Origin: Shimia ponticola
Lineage (GTDB): Bacteria; Pseudomonadota; Alphaproteobacteria; Rhodobacterales; Rhodobacteraceae
DNA: 64,000 bases
NCBI RefSeq assembly: GCF_007995215.1
Contig: NZ_VCDK01000005.1
Location: 124,001-188,000, forward strand
Direction: 5' to 3'
The first letter of the stretch is position 1. The number at the start of each line of letters is the position of its first letter. Of the stretch, positions 18,812 to 27,669 are shown in pieces. The notes below the pieces were generated by a model. The model was not told the DNA's origin and searched no databases. It saw only the letters and a list, made by a program, of their open reading frames with translations. Made by a program: the position numbers and the translations under genes.

Positions 18812-19339
18812 TCAGGCCGATTTGCGCGCCAGTTCGCGCTTCAGCTTCTGCATCTTGCGCGTCATCATCTGACGCTTCAGCGGCTTGAGGTAGTCGATGA
18901 ACAATTTGCCATCGAGGTGGTCAATTTCGTGCTGCACGCAGGTCGCCCAAAGCCCATCGAAATGTGCCTCGCGGACAGCACCTTCAAGGTCAGTCCAGCG
19001 GACATCTACTTCGGCAGGGCGGGTCACGTCCGCAAAAAGGTCGGGGATCGACAGACATCCTTCTTCGTAAACGCTTGTGGACTCGGACGACTGCAGGATT
19101 TCCGGATTGATCATCACGATCGGGTTCGGCTCAGCGTCTTCGCCCTTTTCGCAGTCCACCACGACAATCCGTTGCAACACGTTCACCTGCGGCGCGGCAA
19201 GCCCAATGCCCGGCGCGTCATACATGGTGTCGAGCATGTCCTCGGCCAATTTGCGCACGGTGTCGTCGACCTCGCCAACGGGGGTCGCAACCTTTTTCAG
19301 GCGTGGGTCGGGATGCAGGATGATCGGGCGGAGTGTCAT
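18812..19339 (-). CDS. def: peptide deformylase (canonical copy)
   Basis: The 175-residue enzyme has the full set of motifs: PGIGLAAPQVNV, EEGCLSIPDLF and QHEIDHLDGKLF, plus the C-terminal helix KRQMMTRKMQKLKRELARK of the housekeeping enzyme that docks at the ribosome. I start at MTLRPIILHPDP (19339); an ATG at 19351 is in frame and possible. It is the first gene of the def-def-def-fmt unit and so probably the main deformylase. Confidence 0.94.
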   Translation of the reverse strand: MTLRPIILHPDPRLKKVATPVGEVDDTVRKLAEDMLDTMYDAPGIGLAAPQVNVLQRIVVVDCEKGEDAEPNPIVMINPEILQSSESTSVYEEGCLSIPDLFADVTRPAEVDVRWTDLEGAVREAHFDGLWATCVQHEIDHLDGKLFIDYLKPLKRQMMTRKMQKLKRELARKSA

Positions 19340-19452
19340 GCGCGTTGACATAGGCCAAGCCGCCGCGCGCTGCAATTGTCACGACACAATTGCGCGCTTG
19401 CGCCCGGTTCGCACACCGCTACGTTTCTGCCAACCAACCACCGGAGACCCAC

Positions 19453-20634
19453 ATGGCCTTTGACACTTCCTGCTTTGACGAAATCATCGAACGCCGCGGC
19501 ACGCATTGCAGCAAGTGGGACGGTATGGAACCCCTGTTCGGCGTACCGCGTGACGAAGGTCTCGCGATGTGGGTTGCGGACATGGATTTCAAGCCGCCAC
19601 AAGTCGTGCAGGACGCGGTTCAGGCCATGGTCGATCACGGGGTCTATGGCTATTTCGGCGACGACAGCAAATACCGCGCCGCGATCCAATGGTGGATGCA
19701 GGAGCGACATGGCTGGACCGTGAATGCCGACCATATCTTTACCACGCATGGTCTCGTGAATGGCACAGCGATGTGCGTGGACGCCTTTACCCAGCCGGGG
19801 GACGGGATTGTCCTGTTCACTCCCGTTTATCACGCCTTTGCGAGGGTCATTCGCGCCGCCGGGCGAGAGGTCGTCGAAATGGAAATGACGAACACCGACG
19901 GTCGGTATGAAATGGATTTCGACGCCTATGATGCGGCGATGACGGGAAGGGAGACGATGGTCATCCTCTGTTCGCCGCACAATCCGGGCGGCCGCGTCTG
20001 GACGAAGGAAGAACTGGAGGGTGTTGCCGCCTTCGCGCGCCGTCATGACCTGATCCTCGTCAGCGATGAAATCCACCATGACCTGACCTTTGGCGCGAAA
20101 CACACGCCCATGACCCATATCGACGGGATCGAGGATCGGCTGGTCATGATGACCGCCAGCACCAAGACCTTCAACATCGCCGGGTCCCATTCTGGCAACG
20201 TCATCATCGCCGATGATGCGCTGCGTGCGAAATTCTCGGCGCGCATGATGGCGCTTGGCATCAGCCCCAATTCGTTTGGGCTTTTCATGGCGACAGCCGC
20301 CTATAGCTCCGCAGGCGCGGAATGGGTGGATGGTTTGTGTGACTATCTCGATGGCAATCGAAAGCTTTTTGATGCCGGAATCGCCGCGATCCCTGGCCTG
20401 AAATCCATGCCCCTGGAAGCCACCTACCTAAGCTGGGTCGATTTCGACGATACAGGGATGCCCCGAGAAGAATTCACGCGCCGGGTCGAGCAGGATGCCC
20501 GCATCGCCGCCAATCATGGCCCCACATTTGGCAAGGGCGGCGAGAGCTTTCTGAGGTTTAACATCGCGACCCAACGCGCCAACATCGAAGAGGCGATCGC
20601 AAGGCTGACTGAGGCCTTCAAAGACCTGCAATAA
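19453..20634 (+). CDS. MalY/PatB-type PLP-dependent C-S lyase/aminotransferase
   Basis: A 393-residue fold-type I PLP enzyme of the MalY/PatB group, usually cystathionine beta-lyase-like. WVADMDFKPP near residue 40, SPHNPGGRVW, VSDEIHHDL (Asp that pairs with the pyridine nitrogen) and the Schiff-base lysine in TASTKTFNIAG are present. The ATG at 19453 follows GGAGACCC; the frame extends further up to 19390 without a site. A role in sulfur amino-acid metabolism is likely. It stands alone, divergent from the def cluster. Confidence 0.88.
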   Translation: MAFDTSCFDEIIERRGTHCSKWDGMEPLFGVPRDEGLAMWVADMDFKPPQVVQDAVQAMVDHGVYGYFGDDSKYRAAIQWWMQERHGWTVNADHIFTTHGLVNGTAMCVDAFTQPGDGIVLFTPVYHAFARVIRAAGREVVEMEMTNTDGRYEMDFDAYDAAMTGRETMVILCSPHNPGGRVWTKEELEGVAAFARRHDLILVSDEIHHDLTFGAKHTPMTHIDGIEDRLVMMTASTKTFNIAGSHSGNVIIADDALRAKFSARMMALGISPNSFGLFMATAAYSSAGAEWVDGLCDYLDGNRKLFDAGIAAIPGLKSMPLEATYLSWVDFDDTGMPREEFTRRVEQDARIAANHGPTFGKGGESFLRFNIATQRANIEEAIARLTEAFKDLQ

Positions 20635-20659
20635 CAGGTCCATCAAGGTCCAAGGGGCC

Positions 20660-21004
20660 TTATTTACCCAGCAGTGCAATCGGCACAGGGGTTTCGCGTT
20701 CAAAATCCAGCGGCGCGGCGTCAGATGCCGCCGTGTTCCGCTTGAATTCGAACCGGCGCTCTCCTGCCATATCCGACGAGGCCACGATCAGCGCCTGATA
20801 CAGGTGCCGTGGACCATCATAGATATCGACCAGCCCCCGCAGCTTGGGCGCATCTTCCAGATCAACGGCAAAGCCGTCATCCCAGATCCGGAGCACCGAA
20901 AAGTAAGAAGCACCAGTCTCTACCCGCAAGCGCGACTTGCGTTTTGCCTGTTTTGCGCGGGCGGCATCCAAACCGGCGCGCACGTCATTCGGAAGATACG
21001 TCAT
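20660..21004 (-). CDS. small conserved-looking protein of unknown function
   Basis: A 114-residue soluble protein with a basic helical N-terminus (ARAKQAKRKSRLRVE) and a compact beta-rich middle (SYFSVLRIWDDGFAVD, LVDIYDGPRHLYQALIVAS). Codon use matches its neighbours, and the ending FERETPVPIALLGK is not low complexity. I recognise no family. It is convergent with the PLP enzyme gene and lies upstream of cobM on the same strand but 82 bases away from it, after the cob operon end in reverse order, so it is a separate unit. Confidence 0.65.
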   Translation of the reverse strand: MTYLPNDVRAGLDAARAKQAKRKSRLRVETGASYFSVLRIWDDGFAVDLEDAPKLRGLVDIYDGPRHLYQALIVASSDMAGERRFEFKRNTAASDAAPLDFERETPVPIALLGK

Positions 21005-21086
21005 CGTTCACTCCATCCCTGCCTCAAAACTAAGTTCGAGCGCTTAAATGTCAGGCAAAGATGAAAGTTGTTTGGGCGTCCGCCGT

Positions 21087-21866
21087 TCAAGACGCGGCGG
21101 GTGATGCTTTTTTGACACGCAAGACGTGCTGTTCGCTCGGGTCATAGAGCGCGCTGTCTTTGAAATCAGCGTGCTCGCCCAGTGCCGGCCCGACGAGAAT
21201 CAGCGCTGTCCGCGTGATCTTGGCCGCACGGACCTTTTCTCGGATCGTCGTCAAAGTGCCAGTGATCACCTGCTGATCCGGCCATGACGCCCGATACACA
21301 ACGGCAACCGGGCAATCCGCGCCATAGGCCGGGATCAATTGCCGCTCGATCTCGCGCAGGTTTCGAATGGCCAGATGGATCGCCAGCGTCGTACCGCTGA
21401 TCGCAAAATTCTCAAGCGTTTCACCCGCAGGCATCGACGTCGATTTCATCGACATGCGCGTCAGCACGATGGACTGCGCGATCTCGGGGATTGTCAATTC
21501 CTGCTTTAGCGCCGCTGCCGCTGCCGTATAGGCTGGAACGCCGGGGATGATTTCAAATTGAATCCCATCGCGCTTCAACAGGCGTATCTGCTCGGCAATC
21601 GCGCCATAGAGCGACGGATCACCTGAATGCACGCGCGCAACATCTTCACCCCGATCACGCGCCGCCAGAACCTCAGCGTGGGTTTCTTCCAGCGTCATGG
21701 GCGCCGTGTCCCGCACCAGCGCCCCATCCGGAGCGCCCGCGACCACCGCCTCGGGCACCAGCGATCCGGCATAGAGGCAAACAGGGCATTCCCCGATGAT
21801 GCGCGCAGCTTTCAGCGTCAGAAGCTCCGGATCACCCGGCCCGGCACCGATAAAATAAACCTTCAT
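21087..21866 (-). CDS. cobM: precorrin-4 C11-methyltransferase
   Basis: The 259-residue tetrapyrrole methylase adds the C-11 methyl in corrin-ring synthesis. MKVYFIGAGPGDPELLTLKA (N-terminal SAM-binding Gly loop), ARVHSGDPSLYGAIAEQ and ITRTALILVGP match CobM/CbiF. It is the last gene of the minus-strand cob operon and overlaps cobJ by 4 bases. Confidence 0.94.
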   Translation of the reverse strand: MKVYFIGAGPGDPELLTLKAARIIGECPVCLYAGSLVPEAVVAGAPDGALVRDTAPMTLEETHAEVLAARDRGEDVARVHSGDPSLYGAIAEQIRLLKRDGIQFEIIPGVPAYTAAAAALKQELTIPEIAQSIVLTRMSMKSTSMPAGETLENFAISGTTLAIHLAIRNLREIERQLIPAYGADCPVAVVYRASWPDQQVITGTLTTIREKVRAAKITRTALILVGPALGEHADFKDSALYDPSEQHVLRVKKASPAAS

Positions 21867-23716
21867 GCCGCGCCTTCCTTCTGGCTGAGATCCCCGTCGA
21901 TTTTCCGCGCATAGCCGCGCGGTGTGTACATGCGCGGCCCCTCGCCCAACTGCGCCAGCCGGGAATGAGACGACCCGACCAGCACCACAGTCAGCATGTC
22001 GACCTCGTCCACCTCCAGCGCATCCAGCCGCCGATAGCGCACATGCTCTTCTGGCCTTCCCAAGGATGAGGCCAACATGACAGGCGTATCCGCAGGGCGG
22101 TGTTTCAACAGGATGTCCCTTGCCTCGGCCAACAACGTCCTTCGCCGCATCGAGACCGGGTTGTAGAAGGCGATCACGAAATCGCCTTCTGCCGCCGCAT
22201 GCAGTCGCTTCACGATATCTTCGCGCGGGGTCAGCAAGTCAGACAGCGAAATGGCGCAGAAGTCGTGACCCAGCGGCGCACCAGCGCGCGCCGCCGCCCC
22301 TTGCAGTGCCGATACCCCCGGAGAACACACAACATCCACCCGCCGCGCGGCATCCGTGACGCCCATCTCATCGGGTCCACGATCCATCAATTCAAAGACC
22401 AGCGCGCCCATGGCATAAATGCCCGCGTCGCCCGAGCAGACCAGCGCAACGTTCTTGCCCTTACCCGCCTGTTCCAGCGCATAGCGGCAGCGATCCTCTT
22501 CGCCACCCAGCGGGAAATCCGACCGCTCTTTGCCTGCCGCCAGCGGCCCAAGCAGGTCGATATAAAGCCCGTAGCCAACAAGCTCTTCTGCCTCGGCCAC
22601 AAGCTGGGATACCTCCGGCGTGCGCCAAGTGGCCTGCCCTGGGCCAATGCCCACAATCGACAGCCGCCCCCGCGACCGACCGGGCAGCGATATGATCACT
22701 CCCGGTGCCCGTGTGAGCGCGACGGTACAGGTCGCGGTCTTTTCCTTTTCAACAACAAGGCTCGCTTCTGGACCAGCACAGGCCAACGCAGCCCCTTCCG
22801 AAACACCGTGGCATCCCACCTCGGCAAAGACGACATCGGACGGATTGGCCAAGCGCGGCGTCTCGGCCTCCAGTTCTTCGGCTGTGAACAAACGCAGGGG
22901 TACACCCAAACGCGCCGCTGTTTCGATCATCGCAGGCTCATCACCCTTAAGATCAATGGACGCCACCGCCGCAATCGCCTCGGACGCAATCCCGTAGGTA
23001 TCCAGCGTCTCGGTCACCAGCGCCCACATGTCAGCAGGATCAGCGCCGCGCGCGCATCCCAGCCCCAAAACAAACCGCTGAGGGTGCCATGTCAGGCCCA
23101 GACCCGGATTATCTTCGGCCACCAACCGCGCTGGTGGCAGGCCCATGCCGCGCACAGCAGCGGCAGGCTCAACCGTGATAGTCTCAACCTCTTCCAACGG
23201 AGACAGCCAGTCAGGTGCGCCCGAAAGCCGGAACGCCTGCCCCGCCAGCAAGCCCGCCATAACCGCCTTTGCGTTGCCATCGCCCATGCGCCAACCGGCA
23301 GGTGGCTCATCTAAGGAGACGCCCAGCGCAACATCGCCAGCCGTCGTCACAGCCGCCTGCGCCTCTAGTACCTGCGCGATCTCACGCGCGAGCCGATTTG
23401 CTCCACGATGCCCCCCAAGCAAGGGAACGACGACAGAGCCATCATCCGAGACCGATACAACTGGCGGCTCCGCTGTTTTGTCCGACAGCATCGGAGCCAC
23501 TCCCCGGATCAGAATGCCCGAGGCACAAACCCCGATTACCGGAACTCCGGCCGCAAACAAATCCCGCGCGTGGTCGAGCGCGTTGCCAAAGTAAGCGTCA
23601 GCCCGTTCCACACGTCCTTCACGGCCATGCACGGCATAGCCGAAAGCCGCCGCAATGCGGTGTGCAACAGGTTCACCGGACGCCGAAAGCGCCAAAACAA
23701 CAGGTGTCAGAGCCAT
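21863..23716 (-). CDS. cobJ: CbiG-CobJ fusion: precorrin-3B C17-methyltransferase
   Basis: A 617-residue fusion. Residues 1 to about 150 are a CbiG N-terminal domain (GVCASGILIRGVAPMLSDK, VPLLGGHRGANRLAREIA). About 190-330 is the CbiG C-terminal/CobE domain (FVLGLGCARGADPADMWAL and VGCHGVSEGAALA). About 350-600 is CobJ/CbiH methylase (LSIVGIGPG, LVCSGDAGIYAMG, FVIAFYNPVSMRR). CobJ methylates C-17 and contracts the ring; CbiG in the cobalt-early route opens the resulting lactone. It overlaps cobI by 10 bases and cobM by 4. Confidence 0.92.
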   Translation of the reverse strand: MALTPVVLALSASGEPVAHRIAAAFGYAVHGREGRVERADAYFGNALDHARDLFAAGVPVIGVCASGILIRGVAPMLSDKTAEPPVVSVSDDGSVVVPLLGGHRGANRLAREIAQVLEAQAAVTTAGDVALGVSLDEPPAGWRMGDGNAKAVMAGLLAGQAFRLSGAPDWLSPLEEVETITVEPAAAVRGMGLPPARLVAEDNPGLGLTWHPQRFVLGLGCARGADPADMWALVTETLDTYGIASEAIAAVASIDLKGDEPAMIETAARLGVPLRLFTAEELEAETPRLANPSDVVFAEVGCHGVSEGAALACAGPEASLVVEKEKTATCTVALTRAPGVIISLPGRSRGRLSIVGIGPGQATWRTPEVSQLVAEAEELVGYGLYIDLLGPLAAGKERSDFPLGGEEDRCRYALEQAGKGKNVALVCSGDAGIYAMGALVFELMDRGPDEMGVTDAARRVDVVCSPGVSALQGAAARAGAPLGHDFCAISLSDLLTPREDIVKRLHAAAEGDFVIAFYNPVSMRRRTLLAEARDILLKHRPADTPVMLASSLGRPEEHVRYRRLDALEVDEVDMLTVVLVGSSHSRLAQLGEGPRMYTPRGYARKIDGDLSQKEGAA

Positions 23717-24447
23717 GGATCGGCCCCTTTCGTCAGTAGAATCATCGAGAAATAAGGCGCCTTTTCCGGCGCTTCAGACAACGGGCAGACCACCTCGTCA
23801 GGAAGGCTTGCGCGCTCCACGTAAACAGCCTGATCCAGATAGCCCAGATCGCCAATCACATCGCGAATCTTCGCAAGATGACGTCCCACTTTCATGATCG
23901 CGACGCTTTCCGCGCCTTCGATCCGGCTGCGCAACTCGTCGGCAGGCAAGGGGCCTGGCAAGATCGTCACCCGCTCATTGCGTGCCGCCAGGGGCATCCC
24001 CGCCCGCGCGGCACAGGTCGTCACACTGGTGACACCTGGCACGACCTCAACCTCATAATCGCCAGCCAAGCGCGCGAAGATATACATGAAAGACCCGTAG
24101 AAAAACGGATCGCCCTCGCAAAGACAGACAACATCACGCCCCTGATCCAGCGCCGCAGCAATCCGGGCCGCCCCAGCATCATAGGCGGCCTGCGCCGGTT
24201 CACGCGCAACTGTCATGGGCACATCCATGACAATCTCATCAACACCGTTGCTCAGCGCATCCGCTGCAATCGAGCGCGCGAAACTCGCAGCACCGGCCAG
24301 CGTCGGATAGGCCACAACCGCAGCCTCCGAAATCAATCGATGCGCTTTCAGCGTCATCAACTCCGGATCACCCGGACCAAGACCAACCCCATAGAGCCGA
24401 CCCCGTCCTTCATCTTTCCCCAAAAAACTCCCGCCGGAGGCTCCCAT
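23707..24447 (-). CDS. cobI: precorrin-2 C20-methyltransferase
   Basis: The 246-residue methylase adds the C-20 methyl. YGVGLGPGDPELMTLKAHRL, LCEGDPFFYGSFMYIFARL and IMKVGRHLAKIRDVI are CobI motifs. The start is odd: the first 15 residues (MGASGGSFLGKDEGR) are encoded by a copy of the interspersed repeat, and no other ATG in frame precedes the conserved Gly loop; a TTG at codon 9 is the alternative. It begins 2 bases after the cobL stop. Confidence 0.93.
   Translation of the reverse strand: MGASGGSFLGKDEGRGRLYGVGLGPGDPELMTLKAHRLISEAAVVAYPTLAGAASFARSIAADALSNGVDEIVMDVPMTVAREPAQAAYDAGAARIAAALDQGRDVVCLCEGDPFFYGSFMYIFARLAGDYEVEVVPGVTSVTTCAARAGMPLAARNERVTILPGPLPADELRSRIEGAESVAIMKVGRHLAKIRDVIGDLGYLDQAVYVERASLPDEVVCPLSEAPEKAPYFSMILLTKGADPWL
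24408..24444. repeat. interspersed hairpin repeat, copy C, overlapping cobI start
   Basis: CTTCATCTTTCCCCAAAAAA (24409-24428) then CTCCCGCCGGAGGC (24429-24442, written on the plus strand). It lies across the cobL-cobI junction and supplies the N-terminal codons of cobI. The head matches copy B closely. Confidence 0.7.
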
Positions 24448-24449
24448 CC

Positions 24450-25655
24450 TCAGCCTCCCTTACGAACGCTGAATTGAGTGACCGGCATCGCGGCTCGCCA
24501 CCCGGTCATTTGCCCCACGGGTTCGGCACGGGCGACTTGCAGGCGCATGAGATCACCCCCCAACACCTTGGCCGCCTGCAGAAGAATGGCTTCACTTTCC
24601 AGCGTCACGGCGTTCGCAACAAGTCGTCCATGTGGTTTCAGCGCTGCGAACGCGCGCTCCAGCACTGCCATCGACAACCCGCCGCCGACAAAGACAGCAT
24701 CCGGAGACGGCAGGTCGACCAAATGCTCCTCCGCCGTGCCGGCGCGCAATTGCAGCCGCGGAGTTCCCAGCGCCAGCGCGTTGGCCGCAGCATAGCCGCG
24801 GCGGTCTTCGCGCGGTTCAATACCGATGGCCATGGCCTCGGGGGCCGCGCGCATCCATTCAATCGACACCGATCCGCAGCCACAGCCAAGGTCCCACAAG
24901 AGCGCTTCGCGCATTGGCATGAGTTTGGCCAGGGTGATGGCGCGCACCTCTTGCTTGGTCATGGTGCCATCGCCCTGGAACGCGTCGTCCGGCAGCCCCG
25001 GCACCGTCGCAAATATCTGTGCATCAGGACCGGCGATGCATTCGACTGCCATTGTGTTGAAGGCGGGCACTTCTTGGTTCCACGTCTCTGCCACCCCGTG
25101 AAAGCGCGCCTCATTCGCTCCGCCCATGGCCGCCAATACAGTCATGCGTGAGGGACCATAGCCGCGTTCACACAGAAATTGCGCAATCATGGCCGGGGTT
25201 TCCGCCCCGGTCGTCAGGATCAGCAGGCGCTGCTCCGGTTGGATATGAGGGATCACTTGCTCGGGCGGGCGACCATGCACCGTCAGCTGCGTGACATCCG
25301 CCATCGACCACCCCATGCGGGCGGCGGCGTGTTGAAAGGCTGACAGCTGCGGGTGATAGGTGATCTCAGTTGGATCGATTGCCCGCCCGATGCGCGCCCC
25401 CACGGAATACCAGAGCGGGTCACCCGTCGCGAGCACCACGACCCGCCGCCCCCGATAGCCGCGCAATTGGTCGATCAATGCGTCGAAAGGAGAGGGCCAA
25501 GCCACCCGTTCGGCCGTGACCGGGCTGCTCAGCTTATGGTGTCGGTCACCACCGATGATGACCTCTGCCGCCTCCACCACAGCGCGTGTCGCCGGCAAAA
25601 GACCATCCAGACCTTCTTCGCCGATCCCGACGATATGGAGCCACGGAGCGGTCAT
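24450..25655 (-). CDS. cobL: precorrin-6Y C5,15-methyltransferase (decarboxylating)
   Basis: The 401-residue CbiE-CbiT fusion methylates C-5 and C-15 and removes the acetate carboxyl at C-12. The CbiE half (about 1-200) starts WLHIVGIGEEGLDGLLPA and has VVLATGDPLWYSVGARIGR. The CbiT half (about 215-401) has a Rossmann SAM site, LLWDLGCGCGSVSIEWMRA. It begins 52 bases downstream of cobH and ends 2 bases before cobI. Confidence 0.95.
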   Translation of the reverse strand: MTAPWLHIVGIGEEGLDGLLPATRAVVEAAEVIIGGDRHHKLSSPVTAERVAWPSPFDALIDQLRGYRGRRVVVLATGDPLWYSVGARIGRAIDPTEITYHPQLSAFQHAAARMGWSMADVTQLTVHGRPPEQVIPHIQPEQRLLILTTGAETPAMIAQFLCERGYGPSRMTVLAAMGGANEARFHGVAETWNQEVPAFNTMAVECIAGPDAQIFATVPGLPDDAFQGDGTMTKQEVRAITLAKLMPMREALLWDLGCGCGSVSIEWMRAAPEAMAIGIEPREDRRGYAAANALALGTPRLQLRAGTAEEHLVDLPSPDAVFVGGGLSMAVLERAFAALKPHGRLVANAVTLESEAILLQAAKVLGGDLMRLQVARAEPVGQMTGWRAAMPVTQFSVRKGG

Positions 25656-25707
25656 CGGGCGCGAAAGTCTTCGACGACTTTTGGCGGATTTCTTTGAAGA
25701 GACTTGA

Positions 25708-26346
25708 TCACGCCAACCCGCCTTTCAATCCGGCTGCCAGCGCGTTCACGGCAGCCGACGCCATGGCCGATCCACCGCGTCGCCCACGCAGGGCGACAAA
25801 GTCGATGCCGCGTGGATTGCCGGCCAGTTCGGCCTTGCTCTCGGCCGCGCCGACAAACCCGACCGGAAACCCCAAGATGACCGATGGCTTTGGCGCGCCC
25901 TGATCGATCCGTTCCAACAAATGAAACAAAGCCGTCGGCGCATTGCCAATCGCGACGACCGCTCCATCCAGATGATCATCCCAGAGCCGCACCGCCGCCG
26001 CAGAGCGCGTATTGCCGATCTCTCGTGCAAGGTCCGGAACGCGTGCATCATTCAGCGTCACGACGACTTCATTCTCTGCCGGAAGATTCCGGCGAATGAT
26101 GCCTGCCGCGACCATTTCGCAATCGCACAAGATCGGAGCGCCCGCTGCCAGCGCCGTTTGGCCTGCCAGGAATGCACCTCCGGAAAAGGCAAGCCTGTCG
26201 GCGATCTCGATCATCCCGCAAGCATGGATCAGACGAACGGCCATGGCATCAAGACCATCGGGAAACCGCTCCAGCCGCGCTTCGCGGCGCACGGTCGCAA
26301 AGCTTTCAGCGTAGATGGTGGCTGGGTCTTTTTCGTAGGGGCGCAT
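25708..26346 (-). CDS. cobH: precorrin-8X methylmutase
   Basis: The 212-residue enzyme moves the C-11 methyl to C-12, giving hydrogenobyrinate. His41 in VRLIHACGM is the catalytic residue of the family; CDCEMVAAGI and GFPVGFVGAAESK are also typical. I start at MRPYEKDP (26346); the frame extends to 26406 but that part is encoded by the interspersed repeat (MLKILPPEAIRR) and has no ribosome site. Confidence 0.94.
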   Translation of the reverse strand: MRPYEKDPATIYAESFATVRREARLERFPDGLDAMAVRLIHACGMIEIADRLAFSGGAFLAGQTALAAGAPILCDCEMVAAGIIRRNLPAENEVVVTLNDARVPDLAREIGNTRSAAAVRLWDDHLDGAVVAIGNAPTALFHLLERIDQGAPKPSVILGFPVGFVGAAESKAELAGNPRGIDFVALRGRRGGSAMASAAVNALAAGLKGGLA

Positions 26347-26370
26347 GGGTGATGTCTGTCCTGGCGGCAC

Positions 26371-26415
26371 CCGCCGGATTGCCTCCGGCGGAAGTATTTT
26401 CAGCAAGAAGATTTA
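26371..26415. repeat. interspersed hairpin repeat, copy D, between cbiX and cobH
   Basis: On the minus strand: CTTCTTGCTGAAAATACTT (26390-26408) followed by the hairpin CCGCCGGA-GGCAA-TCCGGCGG. It overlaps the last codon of cbiX and fills most of the cbiX-cobH gap. Same head-plus-hairpin plan as the other copies. Confidence 0.65.
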
Positions 26416-27669
26416 AGCGGCGCTGCGCTTGCTCTTGCGGGCGCTTTCCGGGCCGTGTGGGTGTTTGGCTTGCGGGTAAGGCGCGTGATGGTGGTGCCCG
26501 TGATCGTGACCGTGATCATGGCCGTGATCATGATGATGGTGGTCGTGACCGTGGTGATGGTGGTGATGATTATCGTGCGCCATCTCAAGGCGGCAGACCC
26601 CGGTGCAGAATGTGTCACAAAACGTACAGTCGGCGACGTTCGATCCCGGAGCCGAAGCGCCCTGCCCCTCGACGTGGTGGTGATGGCTCTCCTGGACCGC
26701 CCCCACTTCGGCCTCAAAGCCCAGAACAGCTGTGCGGTATTTGCACATGACACAGGTCGCAGGTGGAACCTTGGCAAAGGCCGGATGCCCTTGGCCGTCG
26801 CGCGCGGCAGCGGCCGCGCGTTCTTCGGGGTTGACATGGGTATGACCGCCGTCTTCCAGCGACAGGATTTGCGTGCGATAGGCGCAGGTCCCGCAATTCG
26901 GGATGCCTTCTTCGGTGTCTTGTTCCAGCACGCGTTCGGCAAAGGTCTCGAGCACTTTCGGGTGGTCGCCCAGATAGCCCGCCTTAACGAATTCGATGTC
27001 CGGATGTTCTGCAGCGACTTGATCCGTGAAGCCGTAGATGCGGTCGATCAGGATGCCCGAGAACAGGAAATACGGGAACACGACGATGCGCTTGTATCCG
27101 AGCTTCGCCGCGTGTTGCAGGCAAGGCTCGACAAGCGGGAAGGTCACGCCGCTATAGCCGACTTCGCACCAGCCGAACCCCATGCCTTCGTGCAGGAGGC
27201 GGGCGATCTTTGCGACGTTGGCATTGGCATCCGGATCAGATGCGCCGCGCCCGATCACGACGAGGCACGTGTCGTGGCGAGAGACGTCACCGCCTGCAGC
27301 CTCAAGCGCCTCTTGGATGCGCGCGCCAGCGGCGGCAACCATTTTGGGATCAACGCCCAGTTCCCGCCCATAAGAGACCGCCAGACCGTGCTTGGCGGCA
27401 TAGGTGTTCAGCACCGTCGGGATGTCGTTTTTCGAATGCATCGCGGCAAAGAGCATGCCGGGCACCGCCAGAATACGTTCACATCCTTTTTCGCGCAGCT
27501 TGTCCAGACCGTCACGGATCACCGGGTTGGCGAATTCGAGATAGCCGTATTCCATTTCCCACCCGTCAGGCATGTAGGCAGGCAGCTTGTCGGCCAAGGT
27601 CGCAAATTCATCGACGGCGGATTGTGAGCGGCTGCCATGGCCGCAGATCATGACACCGGTTTTGGTCAT
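26413..27669 (-). CDS. cbiX: double-domain sirohydrochlorin cobaltochelatase-like protein with Cys and His clusters
   Basis: A 418-residue CbiX-type chelatase. Two chelatase domains lie in tandem (about 5-120 with MICGHGSRSQSAVDEF, and 135-245 with LVVIGRGASDPDANAN). Beyond 250 comes a Cys-rich region: CGTC (259-262), CVMC (306-309), then C348, C351, C355, C359, matching an iron-sulfur-bearing tail known from long CbiX proteins. A His tract of about 30 residues (365-395) follows, probably a cobalt store. It overlaps the small membrane protein gene by 4 bases. Early cobalt insertion is implied by the family, although this genome also has cobN. Confidence 0.88.
   Translation of the reverse strand: MTKTGVMICGHGSRSQSAVDEFATLADKLPAYMPDGWEMEYGYLEFANPVIRDGLDKLREKGCERILAVPGMLFAAMHSKNDIPTVLNTYAAKHGLAVSYGRELGVDPKMVAAAGARIQEALEAAGGDVSRHDTCLVVIGRGASDPDANANVAKIARLLHEGMGFGWCEVGYSGVTFPLVEPCLQHAAKLGYKRIVVFPYFLFSGILIDRIYGFTDQVAAEHPDIEFVKAGYLGDHPKVLETFAERVLEQDTEEGIPNCGTCAYRTQILSLEDGGHTHVNPEERAAAAARDGQGHPAFAKVPPATCVMCKYRTAVLGFEAEVGAVQESHHHHVEGQGASAPGSNVADCTFCDTFCTGVCRLEMAHDNHHHHHHGHDHHHHDHGHDHGHDHGHHHHAPYPQAKHPHGPESARKSKRSAA

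Noticed and set aside
22100-23314. 404-residue plus-strand open frame opposite cobJ
   Set aside because: Antisense shadow of the CbiG-CobJ fusion; Arg/His-rich translation without domain signs.
26455-27627. 390-residue plus-strand open frame opposite cbiX, valine/methionine-rich at its start
   Set aside because: The hydrophobic start is the complement of the cbiX His tract codons, not a membrane protein.
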